Assembly: GCA_030263635.1 (NCBI GenBank)
Contig: SZPI01000054.1
Span: 1-64,000 of the forward strand
Source: Flexicrinis sp001567485
Lineage (GTDB): Bacteria; Chloroflexota; Anaerolineae; Aggregatilineales; Phototrophicaceae
Direction: 5' to 3'
Length of the DNA stretch: 64,000 nt
The notes beneath the pieces were generated by a model that was not told where the DNA came from, made no database searches, and worked only from the letters and a program-made list of their open reading frames with translations. The position numbers and the translations under genes are program-made. Of the stretch, positions 1-8,412 are shown piece by piece. Each line of letters opens with the position of its first letter. Position 1 is the stretch's first letter.

Positions 1-567
1 TTGGCAGACCTCGACGATCTCCCATTCGAGCGCGCGGTCGAGCAGGTTATACAGCGGCTGAAGGCACACGAAGGGCTGCCAGCCGTTGGCGCGGCTGATA
101 TCGACCGCTTTTTGAATCTGATGCGCCTTGTAGTTGCTGACCCCGATGTACCGCACCTTACCCTGTTGGATCAGCAGATCGAGCGTATGCAGTGTCTCTT
201 CCAGCGGCGTGATCGGATCCCAGCAGTGCACCTGATACAGGTCGATCACATCGATCTGAAGGCGGCGCAGGCTGGCCTCGACACCGTCCATAATGTGCTT
301 GCGGCTCAAGCCGATGTCGTTGGGGCCGCTGCCCATGCCGAACCGCACTTTGGTGCGCCGTTTGCCCTTCAGCCAGCGGCCGACGACCTCCTCGCTTCCG
401 CCCTGTGAATACGCGTCTGCGGTGTCGATGAAGTTGCCACCCGCTGCGGCGAACACATCCATCATCACATGACTGTCCGGTTCGCTCGCTTCCCGACCAA
501 ACGTCATTGCGCCCAAGCACAACTCGCTGACTTTCAAGCCGGTGCGCCCAAGCACCCGATACTCCAT
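1..567 (-). CDS. Aldo/keto reductase, 3' end cut by window edge
   Basis: NAD(P)H-dependent oxidoreductase of the aldo/keto reductase superfamily (TIM barrel). Translation of the minus strand from ATG at 567 begins MEYRVLGRTGLKVSELCLG, the usual start of this family, and stays open for 189 codons to the window edge. The catalytic tetrad is visible as D48 and Y53 (FIDTADAY), K73 (RTKV) and H114 (YQVH), followed by the KVRYIGVSN signature. The segment before K73 is unusually short: the hydrophobic strand that normally precedes the catalytic lysine (of the type VVLATK) is missing and the text reads LKGKRRTKV. Substrate cannot be told. Transcribed divergently from the creatinase-like gene. Confidence 0.9.
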   Translation of the reverse strand, partial: MEYRVLGRTGLKVSELCLGAMTFGREASEPDSHVMMDVFAAAGGNFIDTADAYSQGGSEEVVGRWLKGKRRTKVRFGMGSGPNDIGLSRKHIMDGVEASLRRLQIDVIDLYQVHCWDPITPLEETLHTLDLLIQQGKVRYIGVSNYKAHQIQKAVDISRANGWQPFVCLQPLYNLLDRALEWEIVEVCQ

Positions 568-870
568 GACTGTTTCTCCCGGCGTCCGCCCGTGTCTAAC
601 TGATTGCGCGACGGTCACTATAGCGCACGGCATAGGCCCGGTGACAGAGTCGAATGAGGGAAGGGGCTGTGTGGTTGCGCACACGCTGATGCCGAATGAG
701 TTCGCGGGCGCTCGATCGAATCGGGAATCGACCTGCGTAATCTATGCCTGAGAATCGCGAAGACACGTTGACGAACAGCCTCGTCCGTGGATACGTATTG
801 CACTTTGTTGGAGTTCTGTCCCGCAAGTGTTACTATGCCGGCGAGTGTGCGTCGTTACGGACTTCGTAAC
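568..870. other. Divergent intergenic region
   Basis: About 300 bases between two divergently transcribed genes. A TATAGT-like box lies on the minus strand at 622-617 for the aldo/keto reductase, and a plus-strand promoter lies at 808-836. Overlapping reading frames here show no recognisable protein. Nothing else is seen. Confidence 0.5.
808..836 (+). promoter_or_regulatory. Sigma-70-type promoter before creatinase-like gene
   Basis: TTGGAG (808-813), a 17-base spacer and TACTAT (831-836). The predicted transcript start near 843 lies downstream of the first possible ATG at 787, which favours the ATG at 871 as the true start of the next gene. Confidence 0.5.
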
Positions 871-2076
871 ATGGATGCCTTCCAACTCAAGATCAAAGAC
901 GAAGAGTATCAGCAGCGGTGCGAGCACCTGCTCGACGCCATCCAGCGCCACGGTTACAGCGGGGTCGTTCTGTTCGACCGCGACTACATCATCTACTACT
1001 GCGGGTTCGCCTTCATTCCTACTGAGCGCCCCATCGCGTTCGTGATGAACAGCAAGGGCGAACGTGGCATGCTCGTGCCGCGTATGGAGGTCGAACATGC
1101 GCAGGCCAACGCGCTCATCGATCACATCTCTCACTATGTCGAGTATCCCGACGACCCGCACCCGATGGTGGCGCTCGGCAAGCTTCTCGACGAGATGAGC
1201 GTGACCGGCGATATCGGCGCCGATCAGCCGGGCTATCCCCGCATTTACGGATATCGCGGCCCGCTGCTCAGCGAGCTGCAAACCGCGCGGCCGATCACCG
1301 TGCACTCGATCACCGATGACGTCGAAGATCAGATGATGATCAAGTCGCCGGCTGAGATTGCGCTGCTGCGCGAAAGCCTGCATTGGGCCAACCTTGCGCT
1401 GAGACTGCTGCAGCGATATACCAAACCCGGCCTGACCGAGACCGACGTCGAACGCCGCGCCAGCGACGAAGCCACACGGGCGATGGTCGATGCGATCGGG
1501 CCGGTGTATCGCGGGCTGAGCATGGTCACGGCCGGCGCGTATGCCATCTACCGCGGCCAGATCGGGCGCAGCGCGTCGATCCCGCACATGCTGGCGAACA
1601 ACATCACGTTCGAGGCCGGCGACGTCATGGTCGGAGAGTCGACAGCGCCGATGTGGGGCTACATCTCCGAACTTGAACGGACGTGGTTCCTCGGCCGTCC
1701 GTCCGACGCGCAAAAGCGGCTGTTCGACCACATGATCGGGGCGCAGGACACGGCGTTCAAGGCGTTTGAAACGGCGCGGCTGACGTGTGACATTGATAAC
1801 GCCGTCCGCGCCTATTTCGCCAAACACGAGCTGGAGTCGTACTGGCGGCATCACACCGGGCATGCCATCGGCCTGCGGTCGCACGAAGGGCCGTTCCTCG
1901 ACCGCGGCGATAAGACGGCGCTCAAACCCGGCATGATCTTCACGATTGAACCCGGTCTTTACGCGCCGGAGATTGGCGGGTTCCGGCATTCCGATATGGT
2001 GCTGGTCACTGAAGGGAGCGCCGAACTGATGACATTCTACCCACGCGACCTCGACAGCATGATAATTCCGGTGTAA
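871..2076 (+). CDS. Creatinase-like M24 family hydrolase
   Basis: Protein of 401 residues with the pita-bread fold of the M24 (aminopeptidase P/prolidase/creatinase) family. The metal ligands of prolidases are not kept: the two aspartates align with E256 and E267 and the last glutamate with S374 (GGFRHSD). The three residues used by metal-free creatinase (His232, Glu262, Glu358 in Pseudomonas creatinase) have counterparts at identical spacing: H239, E269 (in LERT) and E360 (in TIEPG). I infer a metal-independent C-N hydrolase acting on a creatine-, ectoine- or amide-like compound rather than a peptidase. It lies 5 bases before a peptide-type permease gene, so the substrate is probably imported by that transporter. 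Start at ATG 871 was chosen from the promoter position and from where family similarity begins. Confidence 0.85.
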   Translation: MDAFQLKIKDEEYQQRCEHLLDAIQRHGYSGVVLFDRDYIIYYCGFAFIPTERPIAFVMNSKGERGMLVPRMEVEHAQANALIDHISHYVEYPDDPHPMVALGKLLDEMSVTGDIGADQPGYPRIYGYRGPLLSELQTARPITVHSITDDVEDQMMIKSPAEIALLRESLHWANLALRLLQRYTKPGLTETDVERRASDEATRAMVDAIGPVYRGLSMVTAGAYAIYRGQIGRSASIPHMLANNITFEAGDVMVGESTAPMWGYISELERTWFLGRPSDAQKRLFDHMIGAQDTAFKAFETARLTCDIDNAVRAYFAKHELESYWRHHTGHAIGLRSHEGPFLDRGDKTALKPGMIFTIEPGLYAPEIGGFRHSDMVLVTEGSAELMTFYPRDLDSMIIPV

Positions 2077-2081
2077 TCGCC

Positions 2082-3107
2082 ATGGGGAAATTCGTCTTTC
2101 GCAGAGTGCTGCAGGCGATCCCGACATTCTTCGGGATCACGGCGATTGCGTTCATCATCATGGTATCCGCGCCCGGCGACCCCATCGCGCTGATTACGTT
2201 CAACCCGACGCGCGACGCAGTCTCGATCGCCCGCATGGAACGGTCACTAGGGCTGGATCAGCCGCCGATCATCCAGTACGTGTACTGGCTTGTCGGCAAT
2301 GACTGGGTCATGATCGACGTGGACGGCGATGGTGCCGGCGAGACACCCGGCATCCGGCACGGTCTGCTGCGAGGCGACCTCGGCCAGTCTATCCGGTTCA
2401 AACAACCCGTCTTGAAGCTGATTTTGGAGCGTATCCCGGCGACCCTTCAGCTTGCGCTCGTCTCGCTCGTGTTCGGCTACGGCATCGGGATTGGGCTGGG
2501 CGTGCTCGCCGCGGTGTTTCATAAGACGTGGATCGACTGGCTGATCCGGGTTATCAGCGTCATCGGAAACGCGATACCGCCGTTTTGGCTGGGACTTGTC
2601 TTGATCATTATCTTTAGCGTGCAGCTTGGCGTGCTGCCGATGGGCGGCATGCGTGACATCGCAAGCCGCGGCGGTTTTAACCTCGCCGAGACGTTCCGCC
2701 ACATGCTGCTGCCAGTGTTCGTGTTCTCGCTCAATACGGTCGCGTTCGTCTCGCGCTTCGTTCGGACGGAAATTCTAGAGGTCTTGGCGCAAGACTACGT
2801 GCGGACGGCGTATGCGAAGGGGCTTACCAATCGCACGGTTTGGCTGCATCATGCGGCAAAGAACGCGCTGATCCCGGTCGCGACGTATGTGGGTGTGTCG
2901 GTCGGCACGCTGCTCAGCGGATCGGTGATTATCGAGCAGGTGTTCGACTGGCCGGGGATGGGGCGGCTGGTCGTGAACGCCGTGTTTAACCGTGACTATC
3001 CGCTGGTCATGGGATCAGTGGTCGTCGGGGCTATCATGTTTATCATTGGCATCCTCTTCTCGGACTTCTTGTACGCGCTGCTCGACCCGCGCATTCGCCT
3101 CAAGTAG
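2082..3107 (+). CDS. Peptide-type ABC transporter permease, DppB/OppB family
   Basis: Integral membrane permease of 341 residues for peptide, nickel or oligopeptide-like substrates. It starts MGKFVFRRVLQAIPTFFGIT, the usual N-terminal helix of the DppB family. After a periplasmic segment the BPD_transp_1 core follows, with the coupling-loop region around EVLAQDYVRTAYAKGL that contacts the ATPase, and the C-terminal YALLDPRIRLK. Five bases separate it from the upstream hydrolase and 22 from the downstream DppC gene, so these form one operon. No ATPase gene lies nearby. The exact substrate cannot be read; the creatinase-like neighbour suggests a small amide or dipeptide. Confidence 0.93.
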   Translation: MGKFVFRRVLQAIPTFFGITAIAFIIMVSAPGDPIALITFNPTRDAVSIARMERSLGLDQPPIIQYVYWLVGNDWVMIDVDGDGAGETPGIRHGLLRGDLGQSIRFKQPVLKLILERIPATLQLALVSLVFGYGIGIGLGVLAAVFHKTWIDWLIRVISVIGNAIPPFWLGLVLIIIFSVQLGVLPMGGMRDIASRGGFNLAETFRHMLLPVFVFSLNTVAFVSRFVRTEILEVLAQDYVRTAYAKGLTNRTVWLHHAAKNALIPVATYVGVSVGTLLSGSVIIEQVFDWPGMGRLVVNAVFNRDYPLVMGSVVVGAIMFIIGILFSDFLYALLDPRIRLK

Positions 3108-3129
3108 CGGACGACCCGAAAGATCGACT

Positions 3130-4044
3130 ATGTCTACGGTTGCCAACATCAACGACGATACGAAAGAAACGAGAGCGCGCTCACTGTGGCAGGACGCGGT
3201 AAAGCATTTTGTGCGCGACCGTTTGACTCTGATTGCCTTTATCGTGCTGGTGCTGATGACGCTGGCATGTTATCTCGCGCCGCCCGTTCTCGAAGACCTG
3301 CTCGACGTCGATGCCACACGCACCAACACGCCGGCCAGCTTCACGGCGCCGGGGGTGGATAGACATGTGCTCGGCACGGATCATCTCGGCCGCGACCAAT
3401 TGATCCGGCTGCTTTACGGTGGGCGTGTTTCGCTCGCCGTCGCCTATACCTCAAGTATTATGATTATCTTCATCGGCGTCTCGCTTGGCTTGCTGGCCGG
3501 ATTCTACGGCGGGCTTGTGGACGATACGATCACATGGCTGGTCAACACGCTCAGCTCCGTCCCGTCGACCTTGCTCTATATCGTGATTGCGGCGATCTGG
3601 CAGCCGCCGGTGGAGTGGATGATTATCATTCTTGCGCTGCTGGGGTGGGTGGGGACGAGCCGCCTTGTCCGCGCCGAGGTGCTGTCGATCAAGGAACGCG
3701 AGTATGTGCTGGCGGCGCGGGCGCTTGGCGCTTCCGATTTCCGGCTGCTGGTCAGTCATATCTTCCCGAACTTGATGTCGATCGTGATCGTCACCGGGTC
3801 GATCATCGCCGGCAACCTGATCCTCGTCGAGGCCGGCTTGAGCTATCTCGGCGTGGGCGTTCAGCCACCGACACCGACATGGGGCAACATGCTGACCGAC
3901 TCGCGGACGTATTTCGTGCAGGGCGTTCATCTGGTGATCTGGCCGGGCATCATGATCTTGATCACGGTCATGTGCTTCTATCTGGTCGGTGATGGCTTGC
4001 GCGATGCGCTCGATCCACATCAGTCACGGCACAGCAAAGCGTAA
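3130..4044 (+). CDS. Peptide-type ABC transporter permease, DppC/OppC family
   Basis: Second permease of the transporter, 304 residues. The N-terminal cytoplasmic tail SLWQDAVKHFVRDRLTLIAF leads into the first membrane helix, followed by the DppC signature HVLGTDHLGRDQLIRLLYGGRVSL and the coupling loop SIKEREYVLAARALGASD. The open frame extends upstream to 2992, inside the dppB gene, but homology begins at ATG 3130. It would pair with the DppB product to form the membrane channel. The lipoprotein gene starts 12 bases after the stop. Confidence 0.93.
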   Translation: MSTVANINDDTKETRARSLWQDAVKHFVRDRLTLIAFIVLVLMTLACYLAPPVLEDLLDVDATRTNTPASFTAPGVDRHVLGTDHLGRDQLIRLLYGGRVSLAVAYTSSIMIIFIGVSLGLLAGFYGGLVDDTITWLVNTLSSVPSTLLYIVIAAIWQPPVEWMIIILALLGWVGTSRLVRAEVLSIKEREYVLAARALGASDFRLLVSHIFPNLMSIVIVTGSIIAGNLILVEAGLSYLGVGVQPPTPTWGNMLTDSRTYFVQGVHLVIWPGIMILITVMCFYLVGDGLRDALDPHQSRHSKA

Positions 4045-4055
4045 AGCCTGTCCGT

Positions 4056-4610
4056 ATGCGCCGAGGTCTGATCATCATTCTGCTGCTCGTGTCGCTTGCC
4101 GCTTGCTCGCCCGGCGCTCCACGTGAAGGCGAACCGCTGCCGCTTACCCGAACATTCGACAAAAGCCCCAGCGGTTTCGAGTTCAAGTATCCGACGGATT
4201 GGGATTACACAATCCCGATGCAGGGCGTTCTGTTCGCGGGGCCGGTCGATGTGCTGACCGGGGCTCCGGGGCCGCTGTTCGCCGTGCAGCGCAGCCTGCC
4301 AGTATCGATCCCCGGCAGCCTATCCGCGGCGCTCAATTCGTACTTGGAGGCCGGCCCGCTTTCTAAGCCGGACAACTGGCGCATTACCGTTGAAGAGCGC
4401 GACATCACGCTCGATGGCCGGCCCGGGCGGATTGTCGATCTCGAAGGGGCGGAAGGGCCGGACGATACGCGCATCCATTCGCAAGTGATCGCCACGACGT
4501 CTGACAACACGTTCGTGTATATATTCACCCTCACCGTTCCGGTCAGTCAGCGTGACCGGTTTGAGCCGACGCTGCTTGCAATGCTTGAGAGCGTGCGCAT
4601 CCTTGAATAA
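4056..4610 (+). CDS. Predicted lipoprotein, PsbP/DUF1795-like
   Basis: Lipoprotein of 184 residues with signal peptide MRRGLIIILLLVSLAAC; the lipobox LAAC gives the lipidated cysteine C17. The mature part contains FEFKYPTDWDY near residue 45, the kind of segment that opens PsbP-like and DUF1795-like domains, and ends in a helix MLESVRILE. It is exported and anchored to the outer face of the membrane. Its place at the end of the permease operon suggests an accessory role in transport, but no function is established. Family assignment is by eye and weak; the lipoprotein call is firm. Confidence 0.75.
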   Translation: MRRGLIIILLLVSLAACSPGAPREGEPLPLTRTFDKSPSGFEFKYPTDWDYTIPMQGVLFAGPVDVLTGAPGPLFAVQRSLPVSIPGSLSAALNSYLEAGPLSKPDNWRITVEERDITLDGRPGRIVDLEGAEGPDDTRIHSQVIATTSDNTFVYIFTLTVPVSQRDRFEPTLLAMLESVRILE

Positions 4611-4719
4611 GACATCATCGAGTTTTTGTTGCGTAGGCAGCGTGTTGGATAGAATGCGCGCTATAGCGGATTCACATGCTGCATACTTCATTTGTCCGCT
4701 ATATGGAGGGATGGTTTGT

Positions 4720-6375
4720 ATGAAGCGTTTGCTTGTCATCTTCGCCTTGTTGGCAGCGGTCGTCATGCCGCTGTCGGTCATGGCTCAGAGTCCGGACACC
4801 ATCGTGATTCGCGGCTTTGGCAACATCGTCACGTTCAATCCTCACATGACCACCGACGGCGCCTCCTATCAGGCCTACTCGCTGCTCTTCCCCGCGCCGT
4901 TTCTGACCGACAGCTTCACCGGTCAGGCCGTGCCGGGGCTGACGTCGTGGACGATTTCAGAGGACGGGTTGACGTACACTTTCTCGATTGATCCAGACGC
5001 AGTGTGGAGTGACGGAACGCCGATCACCGCCGACGACATGGTCTACTCGATCAACGCGATCAAGTCTGACGTTGATACAGTGCTCGAGCAGAACGTCGCC
5101 CTCATCGACTCGGTCAACAAGATCGACAACAAGACGTACGAGGTCGTGCTGTCCGGTAATGACTGCTCGATTCTGAGCAACTTGAGCGCGATTCGCTTCT
5201 TGCCGGCGCACAAACTCGCCGCCGACTTCAGCGATTTCGAGACCAGTTCGCTCTGGACCAACCCGGATATCAGCGGCGGTTCGTACATCCTCGAAGAGTG
5301 GGCGCCAGATGAAGGCCAGCGTTTCCGCGCGAACCCGGATCACTGGGCGGGGGAGCCTAAGATCCCGTTCCTTGTGAACCGTGTTGTCGGCGATCAGGCG
5401 GTCGCTGTTCAGGGGATTCAGTCGGGCGATCTGGATTACACGTACTTCCAAGGCGATCTATTCCAGCAGATCGCAGACAAGAGCAACCTCCAATATCAGT
5501 CGTTCTCGGCGCTGCAGGTGAACTTCCTGTCGTTCAACTGGGCTGATCCGGCCAATCCGCAGTCGGCGTATGACGAAGCGGGCAACCCGGTCGAGCAGAC
5601 CCCGCACCCGATCTTCAGCGATCCTGCGGTGCGCAAGGCCGCCGTGATGGCCTTCAACATCGACGACGTCATCTCAACGTTGGGTGGCGCAGAGGGCGGC
5701 ACGCCCTTGGTCGGCCCGGTCACTCCGGTTCTGACGTGGGCGTATAACAGCTCGATTTCGCGTCCGGCCTACGATCCTGAAGGCGCCGCGGCGCTCCTCG
5801 AAGAGGCGGGATGGGTTGATAGCAACGGTGACGGCGTACGCGAGAAAGACGGCGTACCCCTCGCCTTCACGATCTCCTACAGCAACATCTTGCAGCACTT
5901 CGAAACGACCGCGCTGGTGGCTCAAGATCAGCTTGAGGCCGTGGGTTTCGATGTTGAATTGGAGCTGGTCGAGTGGGCCAACTACATCGACCAGATTTAC
6001 TTCGGCCAAGCATATGACGCGACCCCGATGAGCAACAGCGGCGGCACGCAGACCCCGGATCCGAATGACTTCATGACGCTGGTCGACAGCCATGAGGACA
6101 TCGTTGGCTCCGGCAACAACCTCGCTTCGTATGTCAACCCGGAAGTCGACGCGCTGATCGATCAGGCGCGCTCGCTGCCGGGCTGCGATCCTGCTGCACG
6201 TGCCGAGATCTACTACCAGATCCAGCAGATCACGCAGGACGACGTGGCGTACAACTGGACGTACGTGCCGAACATCTTCCACGTTGCCAACAATCGCGTC
6301 GGTAACTTCAACCCCGGCCCGGCGTGGGTGTACTACGGGTATACCTCGTACGTGCACGAGTGGACGCTGCAGTAA
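4720..6375 (+). CDS. Extracellular solute-binding protein, family 5 (peptide type)
   Basis: Periplasmic-type binding protein of 551 residues (SBP_bac_5) delivering peptides or similar ligands to a DppBC permease. Signal peptide MKRLLVIFALLAAVVMPLSVMA ends at a likely signal peptidase I site before QSPD; there is no lipobox. The family features IVTFNPHMTTDGAS, LTYTFSIDPDAVWSDGTPITADD and DSNGDGVREKDGVPL are present. ATG 4720 was chosen because GGAGGG at 4705-4710 is correctly spaced for it and too close for the ATG at 4711. A strong hairpin follows the stop codon. It probably serves the upstream DppBC pair. Confidence 0.92.
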   Translation: MKRLLVIFALLAAVVMPLSVMAQSPDTIVIRGFGNIVTFNPHMTTDGASYQAYSLLFPAPFLTDSFTGQAVPGLTSWTISEDGLTYTFSIDPDAVWSDGTPITADDMVYSINAIKSDVDTVLEQNVALIDSVNKIDNKTYEVVLSGNDCSILSNLSAIRFLPAHKLAADFSDFETSSLWTNPDISGGSYILEEWAPDEGQRFRANPDHWAGEPKIPFLVNRVVGDQAVAVQGIQSGDLDYTYFQGDLFQQIADKSNLQYQSFSALQVNFLSFNWADPANPQSAYDEAGNPVEQTPHPIFSDPAVRKAAVMAFNIDDVISTLGGAEGGTPLVGPVTPVLTWAYNSSISRPAYDPEGAAALLEEAGWVDSNGDGVREKDGVPLAFTISYSNILQHFETTALVAQDQLEAVGFDVELELVEWANYIDQIYFGQAYDATPMSNSGGTQTPDPNDFMTLVDSHEDIVGSGNNLASYVNPEVDALIDQARSLPGCDPAARAEIYYQIQQITQDDVAYNWTYVPNIFHVANNRVGNFNPGPAWVYYGYTSYVHEWTLQ

Positions 6376-6398
6376 CGGCGGTTTAGCAAACCAACAGA

Positions 6399-6426
6399 CT
6401 GGGGCGGCAGATCATCGCCGCCCCAG
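6399..6426 (+). terminator. Hairpin after first peptide-binding protein gene
   Basis: Perfect 10-bp inverted repeat CTGGGGCGGC / GCCGCCCCAG (6399-6408 and 6417-6426) with an 8-base loop. No T-run follows, so it may stabilise the binding-protein transcript or attenuate rather than fully terminate. Confidence 0.55.
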
Positions 6427-6461
6427 CTGACGGTATAGTGACCGTAATCACCCACAAGACA

Positions 6462-6480
6462 TGACAACCGACACTTGTCA
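6462..6480. promoter_or_regulatory. Inverted repeat upstream of second binding-protein gene
   Basis: TGACAA (6462-6467) and TTGTCA (6475-6480) form a 6-bp inverted repeat with a 7-base spacer, ending 16 bases before the -35 box. It could be an operator; no regulator is identified. Confidence 0.3.
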
Positions 6481-6496
6481 GCAAATCCTCAATTTG

Positions 6497-6525
6497 TTGA
6501 CCCGTCGAAATCTTCACGTTATGCT
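6497..6525 (+). promoter_or_regulatory. Sigma-70-type promoter for second transporter
   Basis: TTGACC (6497-6502), a 17-base spacer and TATGCT (6520-6525), about 60 bases before the ATG at 6586. Confidence 0.6.
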
Positions 6526-6585
6526 CATCAACCACCATCCCGCGAGTGGTGGCAGGGTTATGTGAAAACGAAAGGTTATTGATCC

Positions 6586-8307
6586 ATGCGCAAATCAGCT
6601 TTGAGAATTGCAGTTCTTGTCTTGATCGTCGCGATGACGATGGGGACACTCGGTTTTGCTGTCGCCCAAGAGGGTGACACGCTCAACATCCTGTACTGGC
6701 AGGCCGTTTCGACCCTGAACCCGTACCTCTCCGGCGGTACGAAGGACATCGAAGGCGGTTCGTTGGTGCTTGAGCCGCTGGCCCGCTACAACGAGTTGGG
6801 CGAGATGGTTCCATGGCTCGTTGACGAAATCCCAACGGTCGAAAACGGCGGCGTCTCCGAAGATCTCATGTCGATCACTTGGACGCTCTCTGAGGGTCTG
6901 GTGTGGTCAGACGGCACACCGGTCACGTCGGCCGACGTCGTGTTTACGTGGCAGTACTGCACCCATCCGGATGCGGGCTGCAACGCGCTGTCGAAGTTCA
7001 CCGACGTGACGAATGTCGAGGCCGTTGACGATCGTACAGTCGTCATCACATTCGGTGTCCCCAAGCCGTTCCCGTACGGCCCGTTTGTCGGCGCTCAGTC
7101 GCCGATCATCCAAGCGGCCCAGTTTGCAGACTGCGTAGGCGCGAACGCGCAGAACTGCACCGACCAGAACTTCTATCCGATCGGCACCGGCCCGTATGTG
7201 GTGACGAACTTCCTCGCCAACGACGTGGTCGAATTCGCCGCCAACCCGAACTATCGCGAAGAAGGCAAGCCGTACTTCCAGCGTATCGTCTTCAAGGGTG
7301 GTGGTGACGCCGAATCTGCGGCTCGCGCCGTGCTTGAGACCGGCGAGTTCGACTATGCGTGGAACCTGCAAGTCGTCCCGCAGATCCTCGATCAGATGGT
7401 TGCCGCCGGTCAGGGACAGTTGGTTGTGTCGTTCGGCACCAGTGTCGAGCGTATCCACATCAACCACACCAACCCCGATTCCGCGCTGGGTGACATGCGC
7501 TCGGTGTGGGTGGCGGACGGCTCGAATGGTCATCCGTTCCTACAGGTTCCTGAAATCTGGAAGGCGATGTCGATGGCGATTGACCGCGACCTGATCGCCA
7601 GCCAGCTCTACGGCGCTGCCGGCAAGGCTACGTGCAACCTGCTGCCGGCTCCGGCGGCGTATGCCTCGCCCAATAATGAGGCGTGCTTGGTTCAGGACAT
7701 CGCCGGCGCGAACGCGCTGCTCGATGGCGCCGGCATCGTTGACAGCGACGGTGACGGTGTTCGTGAATACAACGGGATCCCCCTCCGCGTGTTGTATCAA
7801 ACGTCGACCAACGCTGTCCGTCAGGCCACGCAGGCGCTGATCAAGGACTGGTGGGCGCAGATCGGCATCGAGGCGGAATTGCGCAATATCGATGCAGCGG
7901 TGTTCTTCGGTAACGACCTTGCCAGCCCGGATACGTATGGCAAGTTCTACGCCGACGTCGAGATGTTCACGAACAACTACGATGGCACCGACCCCGAGGC
8001 GTATATGGCGCAGTGGACGTGCGCTGAGATCGCCGGTCCGGACAACGACTACTTGGGCAACAACATCTCGCGTTGGTGCAACCCCGACTACGACGCGCTG
8101 GTTGCTCAGATGGCGCAGACCGGATCGCTGCAGGAACGCGCGGCGCTGGCAATCGCCATGAACGACATGATCGTTCAGGACGGCGCGATGATCGGTCTGG
8201 TGCATCGCGGTGATGTATCGGCGATCAGCAACTCGCTCGAAGGCGTCCTGATGAACAGCTGGGACTCCGAGCTTTGGAATGTGGCGGACTGGACGCGCAG
8301 CAACTAG
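6586..8307 (+). CDS. Extracellular solute-binding protein, family 5 (peptide type)
   Basis: Second SBP_bac_5 protein, 573 residues. Signal peptide MRKSALRIAVLVLIVAMTMG continues to a cleavage site near AVA|QEG. Typical segments are STLNPYLSGGTKDIEGGSL, WTLSEGLVWSDGTPVTSADV and DSDGDGVREYNGIPL. Four cysteines lie in YCTHPDAGCN and CVGANAQNC, suggesting extracellular disulfides. It has its own promoter and is followed by a hairpin and a second DppB/DppC pair, so it should belong to that transporter. It is clearly divergent from the first binding protein, so the two systems probably carry different ligands. Confidence 0.92.
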   Translation: MRKSALRIAVLVLIVAMTMGTLGFAVAQEGDTLNILYWQAVSTLNPYLSGGTKDIEGGSLVLEPLARYNELGEMVPWLVDEIPTVENGGVSEDLMSITWTLSEGLVWSDGTPVTSADVVFTWQYCTHPDAGCNALSKFTDVTNVEAVDDRTVVITFGVPKPFPYGPFVGAQSPIIQAAQFADCVGANAQNCTDQNFYPIGTGPYVVTNFLANDVVEFAANPNYREEGKPYFQRIVFKGGGDAESAARAVLETGEFDYAWNLQVVPQILDQMVAAGQGQLVVSFGTSVERIHINHTNPDSALGDMRSVWVADGSNGHPFLQVPEIWKAMSMAIDRDLIASQLYGAAGKATCNLLPAPAAYASPNNEACLVQDIAGANALLDGAGIVDSDGDGVREYNGIPLRVLYQTSTNAVRQATQALIKDWWAQIGIEAELRNIDAAVFFGNDLASPDTYGKFYADVEMFTNNYDGTDPEAYMAQWTCAEIAGPDNDYLGNNISRWCNPDYDALVAQMAQTGSLQERAALAIAMNDMIVQDGAMIGLVHRGDVSAISNSLEGVLMNSWDSELWNVADWTRSN

Positions 8308-8339
8308 CGCGCGCCTGATGTCGAACTCGTAGATGCGTT

Positions 8340-8367
8340 CCGGGGTGGGCTGATAAACCCACCCCGG
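8340..8367 (+). terminator. Hairpin between binding protein and permease genes
   Basis: Perfect 10-bp stem CCGGGGTGGG / CCCACCCCGG (8340-8349 and 8358-8367) with loop CTGATAAA, lying between a binding-protein stop and its permease start. Only a weak T-rich tail follows, which suits partial termination giving more binding protein than permease. Confidence 0.6.
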
Positions 8368-8412
8368 AGACATTTCCTAAATTGTTGCAGAAGCGTCCCA
8401 GAGGTACCCTAC

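Noticed and set aside
742..2127. 461-codon minus-strand frame opposite the creatinase-like gene
   Set aside because: No domain, Arg/His-rich text, and a clear M24 protein on the plus strand.
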